64,000 nt of DNA from positions 8,184,001 to 8,248,000 of the forward strand of contig NZ_CP109499.1 in NCBI RefSeq assembly GCF_036231965.1, written 5' to 3'. A program made the position numbers and the translations under genes. Shown one piece after another: positions 1 to 7,202 of this stretch. The notes beneath the pieces are model-generated. The model had not been told where the DNA came from, ran no database searches, and was given only the letters and a program-made list of their open reading frames with translations. This DNA is from Streptomyces sp. NBC_01428 (GTDB lineage Bacteria > Actinomycetota > Actinomycetes > Streptomycetales > Streptomycetaceae). Each line of letters begins with the position of its first letter. Position 1 is the first letter of the stretch.

Positions 1-1122
1 ATGTGGCTGTACGACGGCGCACACGAGCGGTGGGTGTACTGCGACGGGGCACGGCTCAGCACGTTCGCTGCCGAGCGCACCCCGACCACGTCCCCGCCGA
101 TCCCACCCGAGCCGGCCCCCGAGCCCCGGCCGGCGAATCCGGGCCGGGGCGACCCGCCGAGCACCGGGCCGCGAGCCGGCCATCGGACACCCGGCGGCGA
201 ACGGGACCAGGGACGGGACGCCGACCCCGAACGGGCCGCTGCCGCCCGACGTGAGCCGGACCGGAACCAGAGCCGGGAGCCCGAGGCCACGCGGCTCGTG
301 GGCGAGGAGCCTGAGCCGACGCGGCTCGTGGGCCATGAGCCTGAGCCCGCGCCGGACGGGCACCGGGACCGCGAGCAAGGCCGGGAGCCCGAGTCGACGC
401 GGCTCGTGGGGCAGGAAGCTGAGCCCGCGCCGGACGGGCACCGGGACGGCGAGCCGGACCGGAACCAGGACCGGGAGCCCGAGGCCACGCGGCTCGTGGG
501 CCAGGAGCCTGAGCCCACGTCGGGCGAGCACCGGGACCGCGAGCCGGACCGGGAGCCCGAGCCGACGCGGCTCGTGGGCCGGGGACCCGGGGCCGACCGC
601 AGTCAAGACCGAGAGCCGGAGGCCACGCGGCTCGTGGGCGAGGAGCCTGAGCCCGCGCCGGACGGGCACCGGGACGGCGAGCCGGACCGGAACCAGGACC
701 GGGAGCCCGAGGCCACGCGGCTCGTGGGCCAGGAGCCTGAGCCCACGTCGGGCGAGCACCGGGACCGCGAGCCGGACCGGGAGCCCGAGCCGACGCGGCT
801 CGTGGGCCGGGACGAGCTGGATCAGGGGCAAGACCGGGAGCCGGAGGCCACGCGGCTCGTGGGGCAGGAAGCTGAGCCCGCGCCGGATGAGTACCGGGGC
901 CCGGACCCTGCGCCCACGCGGCGCGCGGACCGGGGCGGGGAGCCCGAGCGCGCGCGGGGCGATGACCACGGTGCCGGCCGCGTACGTACCGCGGACCAGG
1001 AGCGTGAGCGGCGGATCCGGGAGCGTGAGGAGGAGGAGACCAGAGCCGTGCCGGATGCGGCGCCCGGCGGGCACGAACCCACCCGCGTGGTCACCTTCGA
1101 CGACGACGGCGGCCGGCCCTGA
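1..1122 (+). CDS. Thr-rich repeat protein (5' end probably outside window)
   Basis: No family recognised. The frame is open from the first base, so the true start may lie upstream; an ATG happens to sit at position 1. About 373 residues are visible, extremely rich in Glu, Pro, Arg and Asp, with no membrane segment and no folded domain I can identify. The main feature is a motif E-x-T-R-L-V-G repeated nine times between about nt 285 and 870, followed by degenerate copies, the last being PTRVVTF near the C-terminus. Part of the repeat region is a perfect nucleotide duplication (see the repeat entry). A Ser/Thr kinase gene follows after 34 nt on the same strand. I infer that the regularly spaced threonines could be phosphoacceptors for that kinase or ligands for FHA domains; nothing in the sequence proves this. 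Confidence 0.6.
   Translation: MWLYDGAHERWVYCDGARLSTFAAERTPTTSPPIPPEPAPEPRPANPGRGDPPSTGPRAGHRTPGGERDQGRDADPERAAAARREPDRNQSREPEATRLVGEEPEPTRLVGHEPEPAPDGHRDREQGREPESTRLVGQEAEPAPDGHRDGEPDRNQDREPEATRLVGQEPEPTSGEHRDREPDREPEPTRLVGRGPGADRSQDREPEATRLVGEEPEPAPDGHRDGEPDRNQDREPEATRLVGQEPEPTSGEHRDREPDREPEPTRLVGRDELDQGQDREPEATRLVGQEAEPAPDEYRGPDPAPTRRADRGGEPERARGDDHGAGRVRTADQERERRIREREEEETRAVPDAAPGGHEPTRVVTFDDDGGRP
419..811 (+). repeat. 165-bp perfect direct repeat, period 228 bp
   Basis: Bases 419-583 and 647-811 are identical by eye over 165 bp. The copies lie in frame (228 is a multiple of three), so each encodes the same run of about 55 residues containing two TRLVG motifs. Shorter copies of the TRLVG-coding unit flank them. 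This looks like recent in-frame expansion of a coding repeat. Confidence 0.9.
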
Positions 1123-1156
1123 TGGCCGGCGGACGGCGCGCGGGCGGTGACGGCTG

Positions 1157-2164
1157 ATGGACGACGAGGGGTCCCGCCGCGAGACCAGCCCGTTCGCGGG
1201 AAGGCCGTCCGACCTGATCGGGCGGCGGATCGCGGACTACCGCATCGAGCGGGAGATCGGCCGAGGCGGGATGGCCGTCGTGTACCAGGCCAAGGACCTG
1301 CGCCTGGACCGCACGGTCGCCCTCAAGCTCCTCGCCCCCGAACTCGCCCGCAACGACACCTTCCGCGGCCGGTTCACCCACGAGTCGCGCGTGGCCGCGG
1401 CGATCGACCATCCGCACATCGTGCCGGTCTTCGAGGCGGGCGAGACCGACGGCGTCCTCTACATCGCCATGCGCTACGTCGCCGGCCGCGACCTGCGTCA
1501 TCTCCTCGACCGCGAGGGGCCGTTGTCCGTGACGGTGGCCGCCCGGATCGGGCTCCAGGTGGCCTCGGCGCTCGACGCGGCACACGACCACGGACTCGTC
1601 CACCGGGACGTGAAACCCGGCAACATCCTGGTCGCGCAGGGCACCGACAGCGACCACCCGGAGCACGTCTACCTCACGGACTTCGGGCTGACGAAGAAGT
1701 CGTTGTCGCTGACCGGGTTCACGAGCGTGGGGCAGTTCGTCGGCACCCTCGACTACGTGGCGCCGGAACAGATCTCCGGCAAGCCCGTCGACGGACGCTG
1801 CGACGTGTACAGCCTCGGGTGCGTCGTCTACGAGACGATGGCCGGCCGCCCGCCGTTCCAGCGCGACGACGACATGGCGCTGCTGTGGGCCCACCAGTAC
1901 GACGAGCCGCCGGCCCTGACCACGAAGCGGCCCGACATCCCGGTCGGCGTCGACGCCGTCCTCGCGAAGGCGCTGGCCAAGAGCCCCGACGACCGCTACG
2001 ACTCCTGTCTCACCTTCGTGAGCGCGCTGCGGATCGCCGCTCACGGCGGGCCGACCGGTGACGATGCGAGGCCGCGTGCCCACGCCGGGGCTCCCTCCAC
2101 GGGCGGCCCACCCGGGCCGCCTCCGGAACCGCCGGAGTGGGCGAGGCCGGTGTTCCGCTCCTGA
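1157..2164 (+). CDS. soluble Ser/Thr protein kinase (Hanks type)
   Basis: Transfers phosphate from ATP to Ser/Thr of protein substrates. All kinase landmarks are present: glycine loop GRGGMAVV (about residues 35-42), catalytic Lys in ALKLL (57), HRDVKPGN with catalytic Asp151, DFG at 175-177, a Ser/Thr-rich activation segment (182-200) and APE (202-204). The domain fills residues 25-290. The short proline/glycine-rich tail has no membrane segment and no PASTA repeats, unlike PknB-type kinases, so it should be cytosolic. The ATG is chosen because it precedes the kinase fold by about 25 residues; the ribosome site is weak. It lies 34 nt after the TRLVG-repeat gene, probably in one transcript, so that protein is a natural candidate substrate (inference). 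A streptophobe membrane-protein gene converges on it. Confidence 0.92.
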   Translation: MDDEGSRRETSPFAGRPSDLIGRRIADYRIEREIGRGGMAVVYQAKDLRLDRTVALKLLAPELARNDTFRGRFTHESRVAAAIDHPHIVPVFEAGETDGVLYIAMRYVAGRDLRHLLDREGPLSVTVAARIGLQVASALDAAHDHGLVHRDVKPGNILVAQGTDSDHPEHVYLTDFGLTKKSLSLTGFTSVGQFVGTLDYVAPEQISGKPVDGRCDVYSLGCVVYETMAGRPPFQRDDDMALLWAHQYDEPPALTTKRPDIPVGVDAVLAKALAKSPDDRYDSCLTFVSALRIAAHGGPTGDDARPRAHAGAPSTGGPPGPPPEPPEWARPVFRS

Positions 2165-2256
2165 CCCATCCGCCGGCAACCGTCGGCCGGCAACCGGCCG
2201 TCGCCCAAGGCCCGCCACCCGTCCGGCGGTATGGAACCTGCGCATCCGCGACGGTG

Positions 2257-3549
2257 TCAGCGGGGTGCGACCTCACCCCTGCGGCGGACCCGCTTGGCCA
2301 GGAGCGCGCCGAGGAGACCGGCGACGAGCCCCCACAGCACGGCGAACCCGAGGGCGCCCCACACCTGCGGCTTGAGGAAGATCTCCCCGTTCAGACCGCC
2401 GCCGATGTCACCGAGACCGAGGATCGACAGGCCGTAATGCGCCGAGAGCCGCCCGACGAGACAGATCATGAGGACGGTGAGCGCCAGCGCGACCGCCATG
2501 TGCACCGCGTGCTGCCAGGCCCGCATCCGGGCCGGTGAGCGGGCCGCCATCAGGAACGCCGCGCCGAGCAGCAGCACCGCGTCGACCACGACCAGCCACC
2601 AGACGCGGCCGTCGTGCTCGGCCAGGCTGTGCAGGTTGAGCGTCGAGACGTCCGGGGTGCGCAGCACCTCGTCGAGCAACCGCGGCATCGGCAGGCCGAA
2701 CGGTCCGTCCACGCGCCCGTTCCAGGTGGCGCCCAGCCCGATGGTGAACGCGAGCCAGACGAGGTTCGGCAGTCCGAGGAGCAGCACGGCGAAGGTCTCG
2801 GACACATGCCCGCGCGTCGCCGCGACCACCAAGCCGACGACCACGCCGATACCGACGCAGGTGAGCAGCAGGACCACCATGGCGTACGCGGCCGGGCGCA
2901 CGGACTCCTGGAAACGCAGCAGGCGGGCGGGCAGCGGAGCGCCGCGCGAGACGAGGAGGGCGATCACGAACACGCCCACCAGCCACAGCAGCCCGAACCC
3001 GATGGTCGGGCCCGTCTCCGCCTCGAAGCCGACCTTCGGTGTCGCGCCGAACAGGTCGCCGATCGCCCCGATGGTGCCGTCGCCGAGGGACACGGTGAAG
3101 TCCTGGCGGGCCGCGAGGGCGAGACCCACCAGGGCGAGTACCCACAGAAGGGCGATCCGTCCGGCCCAACCGGCCAGTTCCGTCGTCCCGGCGACGGCGC
3201 GGTGCCGCAGCGGCCGCAGGAACCCCGCCGCGAGGACGAGTGCTCCGACCAGGGTCACCGACAGCGGAATCACCGTCAGGCCGGCCTTGGTGTCGGCGAT
3301 CGCCCCGGCGTCCCCGGTGAACGTGATCGTGCCACCGACCGCGGTCACGACCGTCGCGGCGATCACCCGCGGATAGGCGTTGTCGGGAAGGTCGGTGGCG
3401 CCGGAGGCCCACAGGCCGAGCGCGGCGACCACCCCCATGGCGATCACACCCGCCAGCACGGCCACGAGCGCCTGCAGCCATCCGTGTCGGGCGGCCGGAC
3501 GCGCGGCTCTGCGGTCGACTGGCTGGTCGGACGGCGTCTGGTGGCTCAC
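2257..3549 (-). CDS. streptophobe family integral membrane protein
   Basis: A 430-residue, strongly hydrophobic protein with roughly ten membrane segments, starting after a short Arg-rich N-terminus (MSHQTPSDQPVDRRAARPAA). The overall pattern (paired N-terminal helices, the stretch TITFTGDAGAIADTKAGL, later LGLGDIGGGLNGEIFLKPQVWGALGFAVLWG) matches the streptophobe family I remember from Streptomyces genomes, whose function is unknown. It ends with a basic cytoplasmic tail (AKRVRRRGEVAPR). It converges on the Ser/Thr kinase gene and is divergent from the DUF6777 gene. Kinase, streptophobe and a membrane-anchored DUF6777 protein side by side suggest a shared envelope-related role, but that is inference from proximity. 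Confidence 0.75.
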   Translation of the reverse strand: MSHQTPSDQPVDRRAARPAARHGWLQALVAVLAGVIAMGVVAALGLWASGATDLPDNAYPRVIAATVVTAVGGTITFTGDAGAIADTKAGLTVIPLSVTLVGALVLAAGFLRPLRHRAVAGTTELAGWAGRIALLWVLALVGLALAARQDFTVSLGDGTIGAIGDLFGATPKVGFEAETGPTIGFGLLWLVGVFVIALLVSRGAPLPARLLRFQESVRPAAYAMVVLLLTCVGIGVVVGLVVAATRGHVSETFAVLLLGLPNLVWLAFTIGLGATWNGRVDGPFGLPMPRLLDEVLRTPDVSTLNLHSLAEHDGRVWWLVVVDAVLLLGAAFLMAARSPARMRAWQHAVHMAVALALTVLMICLVGRLSAHYGLSILGLGDIGGGLNGEIFLKPQVWGALGFAVLWGLVAGLLGALLAKRVRRRGEVAPR

Positions 3550-3723
3550 GGTGCCACGCTAAGCAGCGGTGGCGCGCTCCGCCCCTCGGGAGGGCCGACC
3601 GCGTCGGCTTGCGGGCGCCGCGGGACCGGAGCACACAATGGGTTCGTCGTGGAACAAGCAGGTGCACAACGGCACATATCAGCTGGGTGTCGTGGCGCCC
3701 CCTCCACCCGGGAAGAGGAGCTC

Positions 3724-5106
3724 GTGAGCGTCGAACCGCCGTCCTCCGGCCGCCCCACCGGTCCTCCCTCGGGGCCGCTGTCGGGCCCCTCGCAGCCAGG
3801 TCCCTCCGAGCCGACCCCCACGCAGCCCAGCGACACCCCGCCGTCCGGCCCGCCCAGCGGCGCCTCCGGATCCGGCGGTGGAGCGGGCGGTCCGGGATCG
3901 GGCGGGCACGGACCGGGCGACTCGGGAGCCGGCGGTGCGAGCGGTCCGTCCGGACCGGGCGACGGCACTCCCGGGCCGGACGGCAGCGGCAAGGGCGGCG
4001 GACCCGACCGGCCCTGGTGGAAGTCGGCACCGCGCATCGCGCTCATCACCGGGGTCGTCGCGGCGGCGGTGATCCTCGGCATCGTCTTCACCGGCAGTGA
4101 CGGCGGCAGCGGCGGCGGGGGAACGGGCAAGACCCAGAACGCCGGCAGCGAGGTCTTCCTCCAGGCCGCCGACAAGACGGGGCCCGACCCGTTCACCGAG
4201 TCGACCGCGCAGGACAGTTCCACCGAACCGCAGACACCGACCGCCTCGGGCTCTTCGGAACCCGCGAACGTGACCCGCGCGGTGAGCGGCTCCGCGCCCG
4301 GCCTCTACGGCGGTACCCGGAACGTCGCCAGTTGCGACGTGGAGAAGCAGATCAGCGCCCTCGACGCGGACCCGGCGAAGAACAAGGCGTTCGCCTCCGT
4401 GGAGGGCATCCAGCCGTCCGCGGTCCCCGCCTATCTGCGCTCCCTGACGCCCGTACAGCTGCGCATGGACACCCGCGTCACCAACCACGGCTACCGGGCC
4501 GGCGCCCCCACCGCCTACCAGGCCGTCCTCCAGGCCGGGACGGCCGTCCTGGTGGACGCGCACGGGGTGCCCCGGGTGCGCTGCGCCTGCGGCAACCCGC
4601 TGCTCGCGCCCGTTCCGCAGAAGGGCACGCCGAAGCCGACCGGTGACAGCTGGCCGGGCTACCGGCCGCAGAACGTCGTGGTCGTCGCGCCCTCGAAGAC
4701 GGTCATCGACGTGTTCGTCATCTTCGACCCCGACAGCAACGAGTGGATCGCCCGGCACAAGGGCGCCGACACCCACCGCGACGAGAAGACCCGCCCGCCG
4801 GAGAGTCCCTCGCCGTCGGTGAGCGAGTCGACGTCCGCGTCCCCGTGCGGCCCGGGGGACTCGTGCCCGCCGTCGTCCGCCTCACCGGGCAGTTCGTCAC
4901 CCTCGACGCCCTCGTCGTCCCCGTCCTCCGAGGCGCCGAAGACCCCGTCCAGCGAGCCCCCGTCCACGGCGACGCAGTCCGCACCGGCCTCCGGCTCGGC
5001 CTCCGACGACCTGACCACCCACTCCTCGTCGGCCTCCTCCGGCCTCTCGTCGTCCACCACGACAGGCGGGGCGCCGAGGGCATCGGGCGGCTTCCCGGAG
5101 CTGTGA
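3724..5106 (+). CDS. DUF6777-type membrane-anchored protein
   Basis: A 460-residue protein of unknown function. Layout: a Pro/Gly/Ser-rich N-terminal tail (about 1-95, presumably cytoplasmic), one membrane segment (about 101-123, following WWKSAPR), a conserved globular part (about 140-345) beginning SEVFLQAADKTGPDPFT with several cysteines (NVASCDVEKQ, VRCACGNPL), then a Ser/Thr/Pro-rich C-terminal tail. The globular part resembles the DUF6777 family of Streptomyces as I recall it. Start: GTG at 3724 with GAGGAG at 3715-3720; upstream in-frame codons have no ribosome site and run through the promoter region. The gene is divergent from the streptophobe gene. The low-complexity tails suggest a wall-spanning anchor; substrate and activity are unknown. 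Confidence 0.75.
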   Translation: MSVEPPSSGRPTGPPSGPLSGPSQPGPSEPTPTQPSDTPPSGPPSGASGSGGGAGGPGSGGHGPGDSGAGGASGPSGPGDGTPGPDGSGKGGGPDRPWWKSAPRIALITGVVAAAVILGIVFTGSDGGSGGGGTGKTQNAGSEVFLQAADKTGPDPFTESTAQDSSTEPQTPTASGSSEPANVTRAVSGSAPGLYGGTRNVASCDVEKQISALDADPAKNKAFASVEGIQPSAVPAYLRSLTPVQLRMDTRVTNHGYRAGAPTAYQAVLQAGTAVLVDAHGVPRVRCACGNPLLAPVPQKGTPKPTGDSWPGYRPQNVVVVAPSKTVIDVFVIFDPDSNEWIARHKGADTHRDEKTRPPESPSPSVSESTSASPCGPGDSCPPSSASPGSSSPSTPSSSPSSEAPKTPSSEPPSTATQSAPASGSASDDLTTHSSSASSGLSSSTTTGGAPRASGGFPEL

Positions 5107-5170
5107 GAGGTGGCCCGCCCCGGCGCCCGGAGCGGCTCGCCGGGTACCGAAAGGCCCGACGGAGCACCGG

Positions 5171-5231
5171 ATTCACCGAGAGCGCAACGCCTAGCCCTTC
5201 CCCTGCGGGCCGGCACTCCTAGGCTGGAGGG
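5171..5231 (+). promoter_or_regulatory. popR promoter, probably leaderless transcript
   Basis: TAGGCT at 5220-5225 fits a Streptomyces -10 box and lies six bases before the GTG at 5232, the spacing typical of leaderless mRNAs. The -35 region (about 5197-5202) is poor, consistent with a need for activation. Just upstream, ATTCAC-N5-GCG (5171-5184) weakly resembles the ClgR-type box GTTCGC-N5-GCG as I remember it. Confidence 0.4.
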
Positions 5232-5729
5232 GTGAGCGACCACGTGCCGAACGAAGCCCGCGTCATCCCGCTGCGTCCGGCTGCGGCCAGGACCCCGAAC
5301 GGCGCCGGAGCCACGGGGCCTTCCCGGACCCCGGCCACGGCCGACGCCCCGGTCAGGACACCCCGGGAGCCCTGGCCGCTCCACGCGCCGCGGCCCGTCC
5401 CGTCGGGGCCGCCGGCCAAGGAGCCGCTCTGGCGCGACCTCGTCGGCGACGTCCTGCGCCGCGAGCGACTGGCGCAGGAGCGCACGCTCAAGGACGTGGC
5501 CGACGCGGCCCGTATCTCCATGCCCTATCTCTCGGAGCTGGAGCGCGGCCGCAAGGAGGCGTCCTCCGAGGTCCTCGCGGCCGCGGCGCGCGCCCTCGGC
5601 CTCGGCCTCACCGATCTGCTGTCGCTGGCCCAGCGGGAGTTGACCCGCCTCCCGGCTCCCGGGGCCGTGTCCGGCCGGGGCCGCTCCGCCCCGACCTCCC
5701 GACACGACGGCATGTGCATCGCCGCCTGA
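5232..5729 (+). CDS. popR: PopR-like XRE regulator of the clpP3-clpP4 operon
   Basis: DNA-binding activator of the second Clp protease operon. After a disordered Pro/Ala-rich N-terminus (about 1-70) there is one XRE/Cro helix-turn-helix (about 72-135) with the ClgR/PopR signature RTLKDVADAARISMPYLSELERGRKEASSEVL. The protein ends in Ala-Ala (MCIAA). From the published S. lividans work, PopR is degraded by ClpP1P2 and its two terminal alanines are needed for this, so the ending supports the assignment. The gene converges on clpP4, and two PopR-like operators sit upstream of clpP3. Start: GTG at 5232; a GGAGG almost touches it, and the -10 spacing suggests leaderless translation instead. The alternative name clgR fits less well because ClgR mainly serves clpP1P2 and lon. 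Confidence 0.85.
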   Translation: MSDHVPNEARVIPLRPAAARTPNGAGATGPSRTPATADAPVRTPREPWPLHAPRPVPSGPPAKEPLWRDLVGDVLRRERLAQERTLKDVADAARISMPYLSELERGRKEASSEVLAAAARALGLGLTDLLSLAQRELTRLPAPGAVSGRGRSAPTSRHDGMCIAA

Positions 5730-5732
5730 CGT

Positions 5733-5750
5733 CCGGGGCCCGGGCCCCGG
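5733..5750. terminator. GC-rich palindrome between convergent popR and clpP4
   Basis: An 18-bp perfect palindrome built on GGGGCCCGGGCCCC lies in the 33-bp gap between the two convergent stop codons. It could act as a bidirectional terminator. There is no T-tract. Confidence 0.4.
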
Positions 5751-5762
5751 GGCGTCCCGGGG

Positions 5763-6365
5763 TCAGACCAGGGCGAGCCGGCGGCTCAGCACCTCGTCCG
5801 CGAGCCCGTACTCCACCGCCTCGAACGCGGTGAAGAACTTGTCGCGGTCCATGTCCGCCCGCAGTGTGGCGGGGTCGTGGTGCGTGTGGCGCGCCAGGAC
5901 CTCCTCGACCTGCGAGCGGATCCGGAGCATCTCCTTGGCCTGGAGACTGAGGTCGGACACCGTGCCCTGGCGCCCGCCGCTCGCCGGCTGACCGAGCAGG
6001 ACGCGCGCGTGCTCCAGCACGAACCGCCGTCCGGGATCGCCCCCGGCCAGCAGCACCGCGGCCGTCGAGGCGGCCTGCCCGACACAGAACGTGGAGATCG
6101 GCGCCTGCACGAACGTCATCGTGTCGTAGATCGCCATGAGCGAAGTGAACGATCCACCCGGCGAGTTGATGTAGATGGCGATCTCGCTCTCCGGGCTCGC
6201 CGACTCCAGATGGAGGAGTTGCGCGATGACGACGTTGGCGACCCCGTCGTCGATCTCCGTGCCGAGAAAGATGATCCGCTCGGACAGCAGCCGGCTGAAC
6301 ACGTCGTACGACCGCTCGCCCTGCGGGGTCCGCTCGACGACGTTCGGAATCGTGTACGTCCCCAT
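5763..6365 (-). CDS. clpP4: ClpP4-like Clp protease subunit lacking the catalytic His
   Basis: A 200-residue ClpP-fold protein, partner of ClpP3 in the PopR-controlled second ClpP complex. The ClpP core is clear (YINSPGG at 66-72, GQAAS with Ser100, and MDRDKFFTAFEAVEYG carrying Asp175). The catalytic histidine normally found in the HQP motif is replaced: the sequence reads RVLLGQPASGG, with Gly125 at the His position. I checked this in the nucleotides (codon GGT). Ser and Asp of the triad remain. I infer that this subunit is proteolytically dead or strongly impaired and acts structurally or allosterically with ClpP3; no other His occupies that position (the nearest, His119, is six residues away). 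It starts one base after the clpP3 stop codon, so translation is probably coupled. Confidence 0.88.
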   Translation of the reverse strand: MGTYTIPNVVERTPQGERSYDVFSRLLSERIIFLGTEIDDGVANVVIAQLLHLESASPESEIAIYINSPGGSFTSLMAIYDTMTFVQAPISTFCVGQAASTAAVLLAGGDPGRRFVLEHARVLLGQPASGGRQGTVSDLSLQAKEMLRIRSQVEEVLARHTHHDPATLRADMDRDKFFTAFEAVEYGLADEVLSRRLALV

Positions 6366-6366
6366 G

Positions 6367-7020
6367 TCAGAGCCCCATCCGTCGTCGCGACGCGGCCGGG
6401 CGGACGTCCTCGAGGGACTCCACCACCCGGTCCACCATGCCGTACTCCCTGGCCTGTTCGGCCGTGAACCAGCGGTCGCGGTCGCCGTCCCGCGAGATCG
6501 TCTCCTCGCTCTGGCCGGTGTGCTCCGCGGTGATCCGCTCGATCGCCTGCTTCGTGAACTCCAGGTTCTGCGCCTGGATCTCGATGTCGGCGGTGGTGCC
6601 GCCGATGCCCGCGGAGGGCTGGTGCATCATGATCCGCGCGTTCGGCAGCGCGAACCGCTTGCCGTGCGTCCCCACGCTGAGCAGGAACTGCCCCATGCTT
6701 GCCGCGAATCCCATGACGAGGGTCGAGACGTCGTTCGGGATGAGCCGCATGGTGTCGTAGATGGCGAGCCCCGCTGTCACCGAACCACCCGGGCTGTTGA
6801 TGTACAGGGCGATGTCGGTGCGGGCGTCCTCCGCGGACAGCAGGAGCAGCTGGGCGCAGACCCGGTTCGCGGAGACCTCGTCGACCTGGGTGCCGAGGAA
6901 GACGATCCGCTGACCCAACAACTGCGCGGCCAGATGGTCGTCGAAGCGGGTGGCGGGGGTGTCGCCCTCCTCGGCCCGCGGGGCGAGGGCCGGGGACCGG
7001 CCGGTGACGAGTGGCGTCAT
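6367..7020 (-). CDS. clpP3: ClpP3-like Clp protease proteolytic subunit
   Basis: A 217-residue serine protease subunit that forms barrel-shaped rings and degrades proteins fed in by Clp ATPases. The full triad is present: Ser108 in GFAASMGQ, His133 in MMHQP, and Asp182 in GDRDRWFTAEQA. The oxyanion/strand motif YINSPGGS lies at 73-80. An N-terminal extension (about 1-24) precedes the first conserved residues and is presumably a propeptide. Start: ATG preceded by a perfect AGGAGG (7025-7030). It is first in an operon with clpP4, one base apart. Two PopR-like operators lie about 87-118 bp upstream. In the studied Streptomyces, clpP3-clpP4 is normally silent and is switched on when ClpP1P2 fails. 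Confidence 0.92.
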   Translation of the reverse strand: MTPLVTGRSPALAPRAEEGDTPATRFDDHLAAQLLGQRIVFLGTQVDEVSANRVCAQLLLLSAEDARTDIALYINSPGGSVTAGLAIYDTMRLIPNDVSTLVMGFAASMGQFLLSVGTHGKRFALPNARIMMHQPSAGIGGTTADIEIQAQNLEFTKQAIERITAEHTGQSEETISRDGDRDRWFTAEQAREYGMVDRVVESLEDVRPAASRRRMGL

Positions 7021-7106
7021 GGTTCCTCCTGGTCGTGCTGGTCGTGACGCGACGCGCTTCGCCGCTCACTCCACTCTTGACCCGCCCGCGCCCCCGGAGC
7101 CCGTTT

Positions 7107-7138
7107 CTCGGCCCACGGCAGATTCGCCGAGGGCAGAG
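7107..7138 (-). promoter_or_regulatory. tandem PopR-like operators upstream of clpP3
   Basis: Read in the clpP3 direction, two 17-bp sites follow each other: CTCTGCC-CTC-GGCGAAT (7138-7122) and ATCTGCC-GTG-GGCCGAG (7123-7107). The PopR operator I recall from S. lividans is TTCTGCC-N3-GGCAGAA. Each left half matches 6/7 and the right halves match 4/7 and 5/7. The centres are 15 bp apart and the sites lie upstream of the probable promoter, as expected for an activator. Confidence 0.6.
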
Positions 7139-7202
7139 CCGCACGGCACGGCCCACGCGTCAGCCGGTCAGGGCCCCGTCCGGGCGGCCGGGCACCCGCC
7201 GA

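Noticed and set aside
285..900. Regular repeats suggesting a CRISPR array
   Set aside because: Units vary in length, are in frame, encode TRLVG motifs with coding codon bias, and have no unique spacers.
2614..3723. Plus-strand open frame running continuously into the DUF6777 gene
   Set aside because: It is antisense to the streptophobe gene, has no ribosome site, and GTG 3724 with GAGGAG explains the real start. Long antisense frames are normal at this GC content.
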